In this document: positions 1-6,181 of the stretch, piece after piece
Layout: each line of letters starts with the position of its first letter
Position numbering within the stretch: position 1 is the stretch's first letter
Origin: Candidatus Iainarchaeum sp.
GTDB lineage: Archaea; Iainarchaeota; Iainarchaeia; Iainarchaeales; JAFGBZ01
DNA: 6,373 nt
Direction: 5' to 3'
Assembly: GCA_016218635.1 (NCBI GenBank)
Contig: JACRDJ010000050.1
Location: forward strand, 1-6,373
Notes under the pieces: model-generated
Databases searched by the model: none
Told to the model about the DNA's origin: nothing
The model's input: only the letters and a program-made list of their open reading frames with translations
Made by a program: the position numbers and the translations under genes

Positions 1-65
1 AGTTTGGCCCGTCCGCCCAGGTGGGGCAAATCAATCAGGAACGCACACTCCAATACCACTCCCCC
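1..65 (-). other. Frameshifted C-terminal APRT segment, continuing off the window
   Basis: Reading downstream from base 59 on the minus strand gives VVLECAFLIDLPHLGGRAKL. From memory, this aligns without gaps to the end of bacterial APRT ([20 protein letters not shown] in E. coli). Adding one G to the five-G run (plus-strand C run 61-65) restores the frame as RLGG-VVLECAFLID. The tail is intact in sequence but out of frame with the main reading frame, which stops at 35-37. A homopolymer error or a very recent mutation explains this best. The last residues lie outside the window. Confidence 0.8.
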
Positions 66-1180
66 AGGCGCGAAACGAGCCGGCACGCGGCCGAAGCGGT
101 TCCCCCGGTGGCCAGCAAATCATCCGCCACCAGCACCCGCATGCCCTCTGAAACCGCATCCGTATGAATTTCCACGCGGTCGGTTCCGTATTCCAGCGCA
201 TACTCCTCAAAAACCGTTTCCGCGGGCAGCTTGCCTTTCTTGCGCACGGGCACAAACCCGACTCCCAGCCGGTGCGCGAGCACGGCTCCCACAATGAATC
301 CGCGGGCCTCAATGCCGGCCACCGCATCAATGCCCTGACCCGCATACCGGGCGACCAATAAGTCCATGGCCGCATTGAATGCGGAGCGGTCCTTAAGGAG
401 CGTGGTGATGTCGCGGAACATGATTCCCGTCCGGGGCCAGTGCGGAACCGTGCGCACCGAAGACTTCAAAGAATGCACGGGCGGCAAAATCAGTTCCCGC
501 AGGAGTTCATGCACCAATGCAAAGGAATTCCGGGAAGCCGCCCGCACAAACTGCGCAAAATCCACGTGCGCGGAGGAATCCGCACGGTCTGAAATGGAGC
601 GGATGATGAGGTGGGGCACGTGATTGAGATGGCATACCTGGGCCACGGCCGCGCTCTCCATGTCCACGCATACGCCCTCAAAAAGCGTGCGCAGCTGCGC
701 GGACTTTTCCGGACTCTGAATGAACTGGTCCCCCGTAAGAATGCGCCCTTCCCGAAAAGACAGTCCCTTTTTTTGGGCCGCGGCAATAGCCAGTCCACGC
801 AGGGCGGTGGAACCGGAAAAAAACCGGTACTCCGTGAACGGAACCTGACCCAACGCAAACCCCAGGTGCACGGCATCCATATCGTGCTGGACACTGTCCG
901 ACCCAATGACCACATCCAGGGGATTGAGTTCGGGGTCCAATGCACCGGCCACGCCCGTGAAAATGATGCGTTCCACCCCAAAATGCGAAATGAGCAGCTG
1001 GGCACTCATGGCCGCATTCACTTTCCCCGCACCCGACTGCACCACCACCACCGGCTGACTGGCCAGAATCCCGGAAAAAAAGGTGATTCCCGAAAAATGA
1101 TGAACGGATTTATCGGCCAGAATGGAAACGAATAATTCCACTTCCTCGGACAATGCCCCCATGATGCCGGTACGGTTCAT
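35..1180 (-). CDS. mtnN-apt: MTA/SAH nucleosidase - adenine phosphoribosyltransferase fusion (APRT tail frameshifted)
   Basis: Two enzymes lie in one uninterrupted frame. Residues 1-230 match the Pfs/MtnN family, which hydrolyses 5'-methylthioadenosine, S-adenosylhomocysteine or 5'-deoxyadenosine to adenine plus the ribosyl thiol or sugar. The expected catalytic residues are visible: E13 in SEEV, E175 in VDMESAA and D198 in SISDRAD. A linker of about seven residues (ILPPVHS) leads into APRT from residue 238: GIMFRDITTLL, EARGFI, GFVPVRKKGKLP and the PRPP loop VADDLLATGGT at 351-361. APRT makes AMP from adenine and PRPP, so the domains catalyse consecutive cytosolic steps. The start at 1180 fits the MtnN N-terminus (NRTGIMGAL) and has a TATA-like element about 27 nt upstream; the frame stays open 79 more codons into the divergent tsaC, which I discount. 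After G373 the frame is lost and ends WYWSVRS-stop; the correct APRT C-terminus continues in another frame to the window edge. Family assignments are firm; activity of the APRT half depends on the frameshift. Confidence 0.9.
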   Translation of the reverse strand: MNRTGIMGALSEEVELFVSILADKSVHHFSGITFFSGILASQPVVVVQSGAGKVNAAMSAQLLISHFGVERIIFTGVAGALDPELNPLDVVIGSDSVQHDMDAVHLGFALGQVPFTEYRFFSGSTALRGLAIAAAQKKGLSFREGRILTGDQFIQSPEKSAQLRTLFEGVCVDMESAAVAQVCHLNHVPHLIIRSISDRADSSAHVDFAQFVRAASRNSFALVHELLRELILPPVHSLKSSVRTVPHWPRTGIMFRDITTLLKDRSAFNAAMDLLVARYAGQGIDAVAGIEARGFIVGAVLAHRLGVGFVPVRKKGKLPAETVFEEYALEYGTDRVEIHTDAVSEGMRVLVADDLLATGGTASAACRLVSRLGEWYWSVRS

Positions 1181-1203
1181 GAAAAAGAACAGATTCCCAA
1201 CAG

Positions 1204-1211
1204 CATTTAAG
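1204..1211 (-). promoter_or_regulatory. TATA-like box of the nucleosidase-APRT gene
   Basis: The minus strand reads CTTAAATG, centred about 27.5 nt upstream of the ATG at 1180. That is the distance expected between an archaeal TATA box and the transcription start, so initiation would fall at or next to the A of the ATG. No Shine-Dalgarno sequence precedes this start. A leaderless mRNA is inferred. Confidence 0.5.
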
Positions 1212-1243
1212 GGATTCCGTTCATGCCCACCCCCAACCGCCAT

Positions 1244-1251
1244 TTTTTTAT
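1244..1251 (+). promoter_or_regulatory. TATA-like box of the t6A operon
   Basis: A T-rich element (TTTTTTAT within a run of seven T and then AT) is centred about 26.5 nt upstream of the ATG at 1274. No Shine-Dalgarno sequence lies before that ATG, so a leaderless transcript is inferred. It sits in the 93-nt divergent region shared with the nucleosidase-APRT gene. Confidence 0.5.
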
Positions 1252-1273
1252 CCACTCCCACACTATACCATTT

Positions 1274-1873
1274 ATGTCCCAGCTGCTTTCGAACACGGAT
1301 GCAAAAACCGCCGCCAAACTGATACAGGAAGGCAAAGTGGTGGTTTACCCCACTGAAACCAGTTATGGACTTGGGGCACTGGCTTCCAATGCCGCTTCCG
1401 TGCACCGGCTCATTCAAATCAAGCGCCAGCCCCCCAAAAAACCAATCTCCGTGCTGGTTTCCTCTGTTAAAATGGCCCGAAAATACGTTTATCTGAATGC
1501 CACCACGCGGCGGCTTTTGCGGGCATTCGGGGGAAAAAAACCCTTAACCCTCATCTGCCCCAAAAAACCGGGGGCATTGAAAGCCCTGCCGGGAACCACG
1601 CTGGCCATCCGGATCAGCTCCCACCCCTTCGCCCGCGCACTCCTGCGTTATGCGAAGGAACCCATTACCGCCACCAGCGCCAACATTCACGGGGAAACCG
1701 AATTGTTTGATTCCACCCAGGTTCTAAAAACTTTCGAAAACCGAATTGATGCGGCCGTGAATGCCGGAAGGCTCCCTTCAAAAAAACCGTCCACCATTTT
1801 TGACTGCACCACCCGGCAAATCATCCGCAAAGGACCCGTGAGCGGGAAAGAAATCAGAAAGGCCATGAGGTGA
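1274..1873 (+). CDS. tsaC: TsaC/Sua5/YrdC-family threonylcarbamoyl-AMP synthase
   Basis: The 199-residue product is a single YrdC domain. This family makes threonylcarbamoyl-AMP from threonine, bicarbonate and ATP, the first step of tRNA t6A37 synthesis. Visible family landmarks are VVYPTETSYGLGAL (23-36), AIRISSHP (111-118), TATSAN (132-137) with the conserved S135 and N137, and the closing GRLPSKKPSTIFD. There is no C-terminal Sua5 domain, so it is the short TsaC-like form. The usual K-x-R motif after the first helix reads K50-R51-Q52: the arginine has moved one position and Q takes its place. The start at 1274 is preferred over an in-frame ATG at 1223 because it matches the usual N-terminus and has a TATA-like element about 26 nt upstream. 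The next two genes follow without a gap, kae1 among them, which supports the t6A role. Confidence 0.9.
   Translation: MSQLLSNTDAKTAAKLIQEGKVVVYPTETSYGLGALASNAASVHRLIQIKRQPPKKPISVLVSSVKMARKYVYLNATTRRLLRAFGGKKPLTLICPKKPGALKALPGTTLAIRISSHPFARALLRYAKEPITATSANIHGETELFDSTQVLKTFENRIDAAVNAGRLPSKKPSTIFDCTTRQIIRKGPVSGKEIRKAMR
1867..1873 (+). promoter_or_regulatory. Shine-Dalgarno site deciding the start of the 129-aa gene
   Basis: GAGGTGA matches seven consecutive bases of the archaeal anti-Shine-Dalgarno complement (GGAGGTGAT). It lies 8 nt before the ATG at 1882. It includes the tsaC stop codon and the alternative GTG at 1870, which argues that this GTG belongs to the ribosome-binding site and is not the start. 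Confidence 0.7.
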
Positions 1874-1881
1874 AAAAAACC

Positions 1882-2271
1882 ATGAAACCGTTTCGTTGGA
1901 TGGGGCGACTCCGAAAAAAGCCGGATGAAAAGAAACCTCAAAAACCGGAAGAACAAAAAACCAAAAAAGAACGGCATGCCGAGGCGGACCGAAGAGCGGA
2001 ACGCGTGAATCACTATGCCTTTCACATTGAAATGGGCCTGGGTTTCACGCTGGATCCATTAAAGGACATCCGGTGGTTTAGGGCACTGCTTCAGGAAATA
2101 CATCAGACACCGGAACTCGAAGACTGGCGGAAAACGGGGCTTGAAAACTTCTTTGTCCTCAAAGCCAGAAAACGGTTTGAAGAAATATTCCCCAAAAAGA
2201 AGGCCGAACCGGAATTAAACCTGTTTCTGGAGATGGTGGGACTTCCTCATCGCCGGAAGGTGAGCGAATGA
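1882..2271 (+). CDS. Unrecognised basic protein encoded between tsaC and kae1
   Basis: This 129-residue product is not a family I recognise. The first 40 or so residues are dominated by Lys, Arg, Glu and Pro and are probably disordered or RNA-binding. The rest looks folded and helical, with HYAFHIEMGLGFTLDPLKDIRWFRALLQEI followed by ENFFVLKARKRFEEIF, and a short basic end. I see no signal peptide, membrane segment or Cys/His metal site. It does not resemble the KEOPS subunits Bud32, Pcc1 or Cgi121. The start is placed at ATG 1882 because of the strong upstream Shine-Dalgarno; a GTG at 1870 would add four residues (VKKT) and overlap the tsaC stop. The stop overlaps the kae1 start in ATGA, so the two are probably translationally coupled. 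Its position suggests, but does not show, a role in t6A synthesis or tRNA handling. Confidence 0.8.
   Translation: MKPFRWMGRLRKKPDEKKPQKPEEQKTKKERHAEADRRAERVNHYAFHIEMGLGFTLDPLKDIRWFRALLQEIHQTPELEDWRKTGLENFFVLKARKRFEEIFPKKKAEPELNLFLEMVGLPHRRKVSE
2259..2263 (+). promoter_or_regulatory. Shine-Dalgarno site of kae1
   Basis: GGTGA (in context AAGGTGA) lies 4 nt before the kae1 ATG at 2268, inside the end of the preceding gene. Together with the ATGA stop-start overlap it fixes the kae1 start. Confidence 0.65.
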
Positions 2272-3254
2272 AATACGGCCTGGGAATTGAAAGCACCGCG
2301 CACACGTTCGGGGCCGGAATCGTGGACGAAAAACTGAACGTGCTCGCCCACGCGAAGGCCCAGTTCACTTCCGCCACGGAAGGAATCAAACCCTCGGATG
2401 CCGCCCGCCATCATTTTGAGCACGCATTCGAAGTCATCCAAAAAACGCTCGCACAATCCGGAAGAAAAATGAAGGAAATGGAGGTCATTGCATTTGCGCA
2501 GGGGCCCGGCCTGGGGCCCTGCCTGAAAGTGGGCGCCACCGCGGCCCGCGCACTCTCCATTCAATTCAAGAAACCGTTAATGGGCGTCAACCACGGACTG
2601 GCTCACATTTCTTCCGGAATGAAATCCACCAAAGCCCGCGACCCTGTGATCGTGTACGTGAGCGGAGGCAACACGCAGATCATCGCATTCAAGGAAGGGC
2701 GTTATCGCATTCTGGGAGAAACGCTTGACATCGGCGTCGGCAACCTGCTGGATTCATTCGGACGAAGTATGGGAATGGGTTTTCCGGCGGGGCCCCGGAT
2801 TGATGCGGCCTACTTTGAGGGAAAAAACCTCATTGAACTGCCTTACTCGGTGAAAGGAATGGACCTGGCGTTCTCGGGGCTGCTCACCGCAGCCCGGACC
2901 AAAATAGGGAAAGAAAACGAAAAAGACCTCTGTTTTTCCTTAATGCATACGGCTTTCGCCATGATTACGGAGGTCACGGAGCGGGCACTGGCGCACACGG
3001 GAAAAAAAGAAGTGCTGCTAACCGGCGGAGTGGCCTGCTCTCAGGCCCTCCAGGAAATGATGCAGAAAATGACGCATGCCCGCAACGCCCGCCTGCACGT
3101 GACCCCCGCATGGCTGGCCCAGGACAACGGAGCCATGATTGCCCTGCAGGGAATGCTGGAATTCAAATCCGGAAAAACAATGTCCGTGAAAGAAAGCGGA
3201 ATCAATCAGCATTTTAGGCTCGATGAAGTGGAAGTGAAATGGAAAAACGATTAA
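2268..3254 (+). CDS. kae1: Kae1/TsaD tRNA N6-adenosine threonylcarbamoyltransferase (KEOPS catalytic subunit)
   Basis: The 328-residue product is full length for archaeal Kae1. It transfers the threonylcarbamoyl group from TC-AMP to A37 of ANN-decoding tRNAs. The ASKHA-fold metal ligands are all present: H109 and H113 in GVNHGLAHI, Y130 in VYVSGGNTQII and D286 in AQDNGAM. Other hallmarks are GIEST at the N-terminus, AFAQGPGLGPCL (75-86), ETLDIGVGNLLDSFGR (151-166), LPYSVKGMDLAFSGLLTAA (191-209) and LTGGVA (251-256). No Bud32 kinase domain is fused, unlike the Kae1-Bud32 proteins of some archaea, so Bud32 and Pcc1 should be encoded elsewhere. The gene is coupled to the upstream 129-aa gene by a 4-base overlap. 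Its TAA stop overlaps the stop of the convergent permease gene. Confidence 0.97.
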   Translation: MKYGLGIESTAHTFGAGIVDEKLNVLAHAKAQFTSATEGIKPSDAARHHFEHAFEVIQKTLAQSGRKMKEMEVIAFAQGPGLGPCLKVGATAARALSIQFKKPLMGVNHGLAHISSGMKSTKARDPVIVYVSGGNTQIIAFKEGRYRILGETLDIGVGNLLDSFGRSMGMGFPAGPRIDAAYFEGKNLIELPYSVKGMDLAFSGLLTAARTKIGKENEKDLCFSLMHTAFAMITEVTERALAHTGKKEVLLTGGVACSQALQEMMQKMTHARNARLHVTPAWLAQDNGAMIALQGMLEFKSGKTMSVKESGINQHFRLDEVEVKWKND

Positions 3255-4567
3255 TGCTCTTTCGCGAAAAACAGATAATAGAGCCCTAATCCAAGCACGG
3301 AAACGATGAATCCGAACCCGTACACGGGCAGGGTGAATCCCAGCAGCGTGAGCGGCTCCGTCAGCGAAAAAATCAGGAGCAGGCAAGTTAGACAGCCCAG
3401 CACTGAGAGGATTGGAATGTTGCCGGCATTCAGCGGAGCACGATACGGTCGCACCAGCTGGGGCGAACGGATGCGGAGCACGATATTGGCGGCATTCACG
3501 AAAAAGAATGCCACAAAAATGCCGAAATTGGTGATGGAAGCCAGCACCGTGATTTCATTGAACCCCAGCAGCAGCAGGGAAAACAATGCAATCACTCCAA
3601 TCGCAATCCAGGGAGTCTCCCGTTTCGGATGCAGGCGGGTCAATGCACGAGGAAGTTCCCCGTCTTCTCCCATTCCATACATCAGCCGGGAAGTGGTCAC
3701 CAGGGACACCAGCACCGTATTCGACGTGGCAAACAACGCAATCACGGCAATCAGGGGAACCGCCAGCCCGCCCAAGAGGACTTCCATCACGCGCACCAGC
3801 GGCTGCGGAGAAGCCCCCAGTTCCGCGGCCGGAACCACGCTGATCGCCACGACCCCCACCAGCAGGTACAAAAGCGTGCAAATAGCCAGCGAGCCCAGAA
3901 GCGCTTTCGGAACCGTGCGGGCGGCATCCACCGTTTCCTCTCCCAGGGTGGCAATGCTTTCAAACCCGATGTAGGCAAAAAAAATCAGGGCCGAAGCGGA
4001 CATCACCGGAAACACCGCACTCCACGCATCCGTTCCCGCCGGCAGCTCAAAGTAATTGATGCTTCCCAGAAAACCGATCCCGAAAACGATGACCAGGAGA
4101 AGCCCGACGGCTTCCACCGCCGTGGAAACCAGATTAAACGCGGAAGACTCCTTCACCCCCCAGAAATTAAGCCCCGACATCACCAACACCAGCACGGCCG
4201 CCAGCAGCAGGGGAGAGAACCCGACAAAATAATTCAGGTAATTCGCAAAGCCAAGCCCCACCGTTCCCGCCGTGGCCGCCCCGGCCAGAATTGTCAGAAA
4301 CCCCATCAGCCAAGCCAGGGCCGGAGAACCGAACGCCCGCTTCACGTACACCACCTGGGCTCCGTCCACCGGAAACATGGAGGAAAGCTCCGCAAAACTG
4401 AACGCACTGAATGCCGCCACGATTCCGGCAATCAGGAATGAAACCCACAGCAGGTTGCCGGCCATTCCGGCCGCGGAACCAATCAGCACATAAATGCCGG
4501 CACCCAGAATGATGCCGACCCCGTACGCGAGGAGTTCCGGAAAAGTCAGCACCCGCTTTAATGCCAT
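3251..4567 (-). CDS. APC-superfamily amino acid/polyamine permease
   Basis: This 438-residue, very hydrophobic protein should span the membrane about twelve times. TM1 carries the family glycine signature GVGIILGAGIYVLIG (16-30), which lines the substrate site in LeuT-fold transporters. FFAYIGFESIATLGEE (196-211) is the TM6 region, and RLMYGMGEDGELPRAL (294-309) is the cytoplasmic loop after TM8. RSPQLVRPYRAP (367-378) resembles the short loop before the last helices. The substrate cannot be read from the sequence; cationic or neutral amino acids are typical for this family, by proton exchange or symport. The start at 4567 is supported by a GGTGA site ending 4 nt upstream. The gene follows the small membrane-protein gene with only 4 nt between them, so they are probably cotranscribed. 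Its stop overlaps that of kae1. Confidence 0.93.
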   Translation of the reverse strand: MALKRVLTFPELLAYGVGIILGAGIYVLIGSAAGMAGNLLWVSFLIAGIVAAFSAFSFAELSSMFPVDGAQVVYVKRAFGSPALAWLMGFLTILAGAATAGTVGLGFANYLNYFVGFSPLLLAAVLVLVMSGLNFWGVKESSAFNLVSTAVEAVGLLLVIVFGIGFLGSINYFELPAGTDAWSAVFPVMSASALIFFAYIGFESIATLGEETVDAARTVPKALLGSLAICTLLYLLVGVVAISVVPAAELGASPQPLVRVMEVLLGGLAVPLIAVIALFATSNTVLVSLVTTSRLMYGMGEDGELPRALTRLHPKRETPWIAIGVIALFSLLLLGFNEITVLASITNFGIFVAFFFVNAANIVLRIRSPQLVRPYRAPLNAGNIPILSVLGCLTCLLLIFSLTEPLTLLGFTLPVYGFGFIVSVLGLGLYYLFFAKEH

Positions 4568-4571
4568 TCAC

Positions 4572-4576
4572 TCACC
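4572..4576 (-). promoter_or_regulatory. Shine-Dalgarno site of the APC permease
   Basis: The minus strand reads GGCGGTGAG just before the ATG at 4567. The GGTGA core ends 4 nt from the start codon and contains the TGA stop of the upstream small membrane-protein gene, which suggests coupled translation. Confidence 0.6.
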
Positions 4577-4991
4577 GCCGGAAATGGGTGGTATACTCAT
4601 AGAGATAAAATACCCCAAACCCGATCGCCAGCAAAACCGCGTACCCCATGATATGCCGCTCCAGGTAAGCACCCAACCCCGCATAGAGTACACCCAGTAA
4701 TGCCAGCAGCACTGCCATCAGAATCACCTTATTCTTTCTTGTGTGCTTAAGCGAGAACACCACAAACAAGAGCACCGTCAATGCGAATGCCACCGCATTC
4801 ATCGGCCAGGGAATCACATTCACAGAAGGGTCCGCATAAAAATAAATGCCGATCAGGAGCACGATCACGAAAATAAACTGCAATAACGCCAGGGCCGCAT
4901 GACGGGGGTCCGCCTTCCAGCGCTTCACCAGATCCCGCACGCGGAACTCCACGGCCGCATTGGTTTCCGAAACACGCCTGCGAATAGCCAT
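4572..4991 (-). CDS. Small membrane protein with four predicted helices, unknown function
   Basis: The 139-residue product is not recognised. After a charged, cytosolic-looking N-terminus (about residues 1-32, many Arg, Lys and Glu) come four hydrophobic stretches at roughly 33-53, 64-82, 89-108 and 114-131, ending in the short basic tail HFRR. The loops are short, with KHTRKNK between helices 2 and 3. By the positive-inside rule both termini would be cytoplasmic. No enzyme motif or cofactor site is visible. It is the first gene of a probable two-gene unit with the APC permease, only 4 nt downstream, so an accessory role in transport is possible but not shown. A TATA-like box about 26 nt upstream of the ATG and the absence of a Shine-Dalgarno site suggest a leaderless start. 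Confidence 0.8.
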   Translation of the reverse strand: MAIRRRVSETNAAVEFRVRDLVKRWKADPRHAALALLQFIFVIVLLIGIYFYADPSVNVIPWPMNAVAFALTVLLFVVFSLKHTRKNKVILMAVLLALLGVLYAGLGAYLERHIMGYAVLLAIGFGVFYLYEYTTHFRR

Positions 4992-5013
4992 CGTTATACA
5001 AAAGGAAAAGGAG

Positions 5014-5021
5014 TATAAAAA
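5014..5021 (-). promoter_or_regulatory. TATA-like box upstream of the small membrane protein
   Basis: The minus strand reads TTTTTATA, centred about 26-27 nt upstream of the ATG at 4991. The 41-nt gap after the HAD gene also holds a pyrimidine-rich stretch (CTCCTTTTCCTTTTG), which could help terminate the upstream transcript. Confidence 0.55.
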
Positions 5022-5032
5022 TGATGCGGAAA

Positions 5033-5692
5033 CTATTTGGGCCTTCGGGAAAGAAAACGCTTCACCGCCTGCTGTCTGGACCAGTCCCAGCCGGCAGGCT
5101 GCGGGGAGAGACTGCGAAATTTATCCGGTTTCTTTTTCCCGGAGGAAACGGACTTTTTGGAATTGCTGCCCAAGCGCCTGGATAAAGGAACCGAATTATA
5201 TTTTTTATTCCGAAGCGATGCCGCGTGCTCGATTCCGGCAATTCGGGCCGCCTGCAGGTCCACATCCCGCCGGTCACCAACCATCAGGGCATTCCCTTTC
5301 CGGATTCCCAGACGGGCCATGACGTCTTTAATGACCATTGCTTTGGCGACGGCACTTTCAAAAATTATTCGCTCCACCGATTGAAGTTTTGTATAATGCG
5401 CATTAAGTTCCTTATTCGCCAGAATAAACTGAGTTATATTCCCTGAAGAGATTTGACTGGATACATGAATTTCATCCAACAATTCAGGCCGGACACCGGC
5501 CGTCTGCAATTCCGTTCTCAAATCACCCGGTGCGGAAGTGATGCCCACCATTTTGATTCCACGGGACTTCACGTGCTCCAAAAAGGCCGCCAAACCCTTA
5601 AACTGTTCCTCCACGGAAAAATCACCCAAACGTCTCCGATACTCAATCAGGGTTCCTTCAATGTCCACGAAAAGAACGCGGGGCGAAACCAT
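5033..5692 (-). CDS. HAD-superfamily hydrolase with basic C-terminal tail
   Basis: Residues 1 to about 160 show the HAD phosphatase motifs in order. Motif I is VLFVDIEGTL with nucleophile D10, and E12 stands where most phosphatases have the second Asp. Motif II is VGITSAPGD (T52 or S53). A lysine of motif III is probably K117 or K122. Motif IV is MVGDRRDVDLQAARIAGI with D140 and D145. The substrate is unknown; a phosphomonoester, nucleotide or sugar phosphate is typical. A D-x-E motif I also occurs in the enolase-phosphatase MtnC, but the remainder is not clearly MtnC-like. Residues 161-219 form a Lys/Arg/Ser-rich tail (about 59 residues) outside the catalytic domain. The start at 5692 has a T-rich TATA-like element about 26 nt upstream and no Shine-Dalgarno site. 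Its stop lies 41 nt before the small membrane-protein gene. Confidence 0.85.
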   Translation of the reverse strand: MVSPRVLFVDIEGTLIEYRRRLGDFSVEEQFKGLAAFLEHVKSRGIKMVGITSAPGDLRTELQTAGVRPELLDEIHVSSQISSGNITQFILANKELNAHYTKLQSVERIIFESAVAKAMVIKDVMARLGIRKGNALMVGDRRDVDLQAARIAGIEHAASLRNKKYNSVPLSRRLGSNSKKSVSSGKKKPDKFRSLSPQPAGWDWSRQQAVKRFLSRRPK

Positions 5693-5713
5693 ATAACGAA
5701 CAAACCGGCAACG

Positions 5714-5723
5714 AATAAAAAAA
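5714..5723 (-). promoter_or_regulatory. TATA-like box of the HAD gene
   Basis: The minus strand reads TTTTTTTATT, centred 26.5 nt upstream of the ATG at 5692, within the 32-nt gap after the regulator gene. The same T run could act as an archaeal terminator for the regulator. Both roles are inferred from position and composition. Confidence 0.5.
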
Positions 5724-5724
5724 G

Positions 5725-6159
5725 CTATCCTTCAATCTGCTTCATTTTCTCATCAATTTCCCTGGCGGCCTTCTTCATTTTCATGAAAATGCGTTCAATG
5801 TCTTCCTCAATCTCTTCAATCGTCTGCTGCATGGACTGCGCGCGGGAAACGTAATAGCGCCCATGGCGTTCAATCAGTCCGGCCGTCAGCAGGTTATTGA
5901 GGTGATTGATGACGGACCCCCGGCTCATGTTCACCCGCTCCGCCAGCGCGGTGGAAGTGAGGGCCTCGCCCTTCTCGGTGGCCAGCATGATTTCCCGGAA
6001 CACATTGGCCGCCGTCTTGTCCTTGTCAATGGGCTCAAAGAAACCGAGCGTGCGGCAAATCCAGTTGAATTCCTCCGCGGAATCCCGCACGGGCGGAGGG
6101 CTCACGCGCTTAATGACAATCTTAAACGACGGCCGGCGCACTTCTTCGAGTTCAGGCAT
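5725..6159 (-). CDS. Winged-helix transcriptional regulator with C-terminal coiled coil
   Basis: The 144-residue product has a winged helix-turn-helix at about 48-106. TSTALAERVNMSRGSVINHLNNLLTAGLIERHGRYYVS reads as a helix, turn and recognition helix (around 78-92) followed by the beta wing, in the style of ArsR/TrmB-like archaeal regulators. Residues 109-144 are a charged heptad-like helix (QQTIEEIEEDIERIFMKMKKAAREIDEKMKQIE), probably a dimerisation coiled coil. The first 45 or so residues are an extra N-terminal segment rich in Glu, Arg and Pro. It has no evident ligand or metal site. It is divergent from grpE across 86 nt, which suggests that it controls the chaperone genes and perhaps itself. 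The start at 6159 has a TATA-like box about 26 nt upstream and also an AGGTG element 5 nt before the ATG. The DNA-binding role is firm; the target is inferred. Confidence 0.88.
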   Translation of the reverse strand: MPELEEVRRPSFKIVIKRVSPPPVRDSAEEFNWICRTLGFFEPIDKDKTAANVFREIMLATEKGEALTSTALAERVNMSRGSVINHLNNLLTAGLIERHGRYYVSRAQSMQQTIEEIEEDIERIFMKMKKAAREIDEKMKQIEG

Positions 6160-6181
6160 ACATGCACCTGCCGCAGAAACC

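Noticed and set aside
611..1135. Plus-strand open frame of 174 codons opposite the nucleosidase domain
   Set aside because: It is antisense to well-conserved MtnN motifs and has no recognisable domain or promoter.
1181..1417. 79-codon upstream extension of the nucleosidase-APRT frame
   Set aside because: It overlaps the tsaC coding region, shows no similarity to MtnN, and the ATG at 1180 both fits the family N-terminus and has a TATA-like box at the right distance.
1870..1881. GTG start at 1870 for the 129-aa gene
   Set aside because: This GTG lies inside the GAGGTGA Shine-Dalgarno that serves the ATG at 1882, and it has only a weak site of its own. It remains a possible alternative.
1882..2271. 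Small protein as Pcc1, Cgi121 or Bud32 of KEOPS
   Set aside because: There are no kinase motifs for Bud32, and the sequence pattern and charged N-terminus do not fit Pcc1 or Cgi121.
3629..4441. Long plus-strand open frame (270 codons) opposite the permease
   Set aside because: It is low-complexity (His, Arg, Gln, Pro), resembles no family and lies antisense to a clear APC permease; it is a composition shadow.
5033..5692. HAD protein as MtnC enolase-phosphatase acting with the nucleosidase in methionine salvage
   Set aside because: Only the D-x-E motif I is shared; the rest does not look like MtnC, and no other methionine salvage genes are present in the window.
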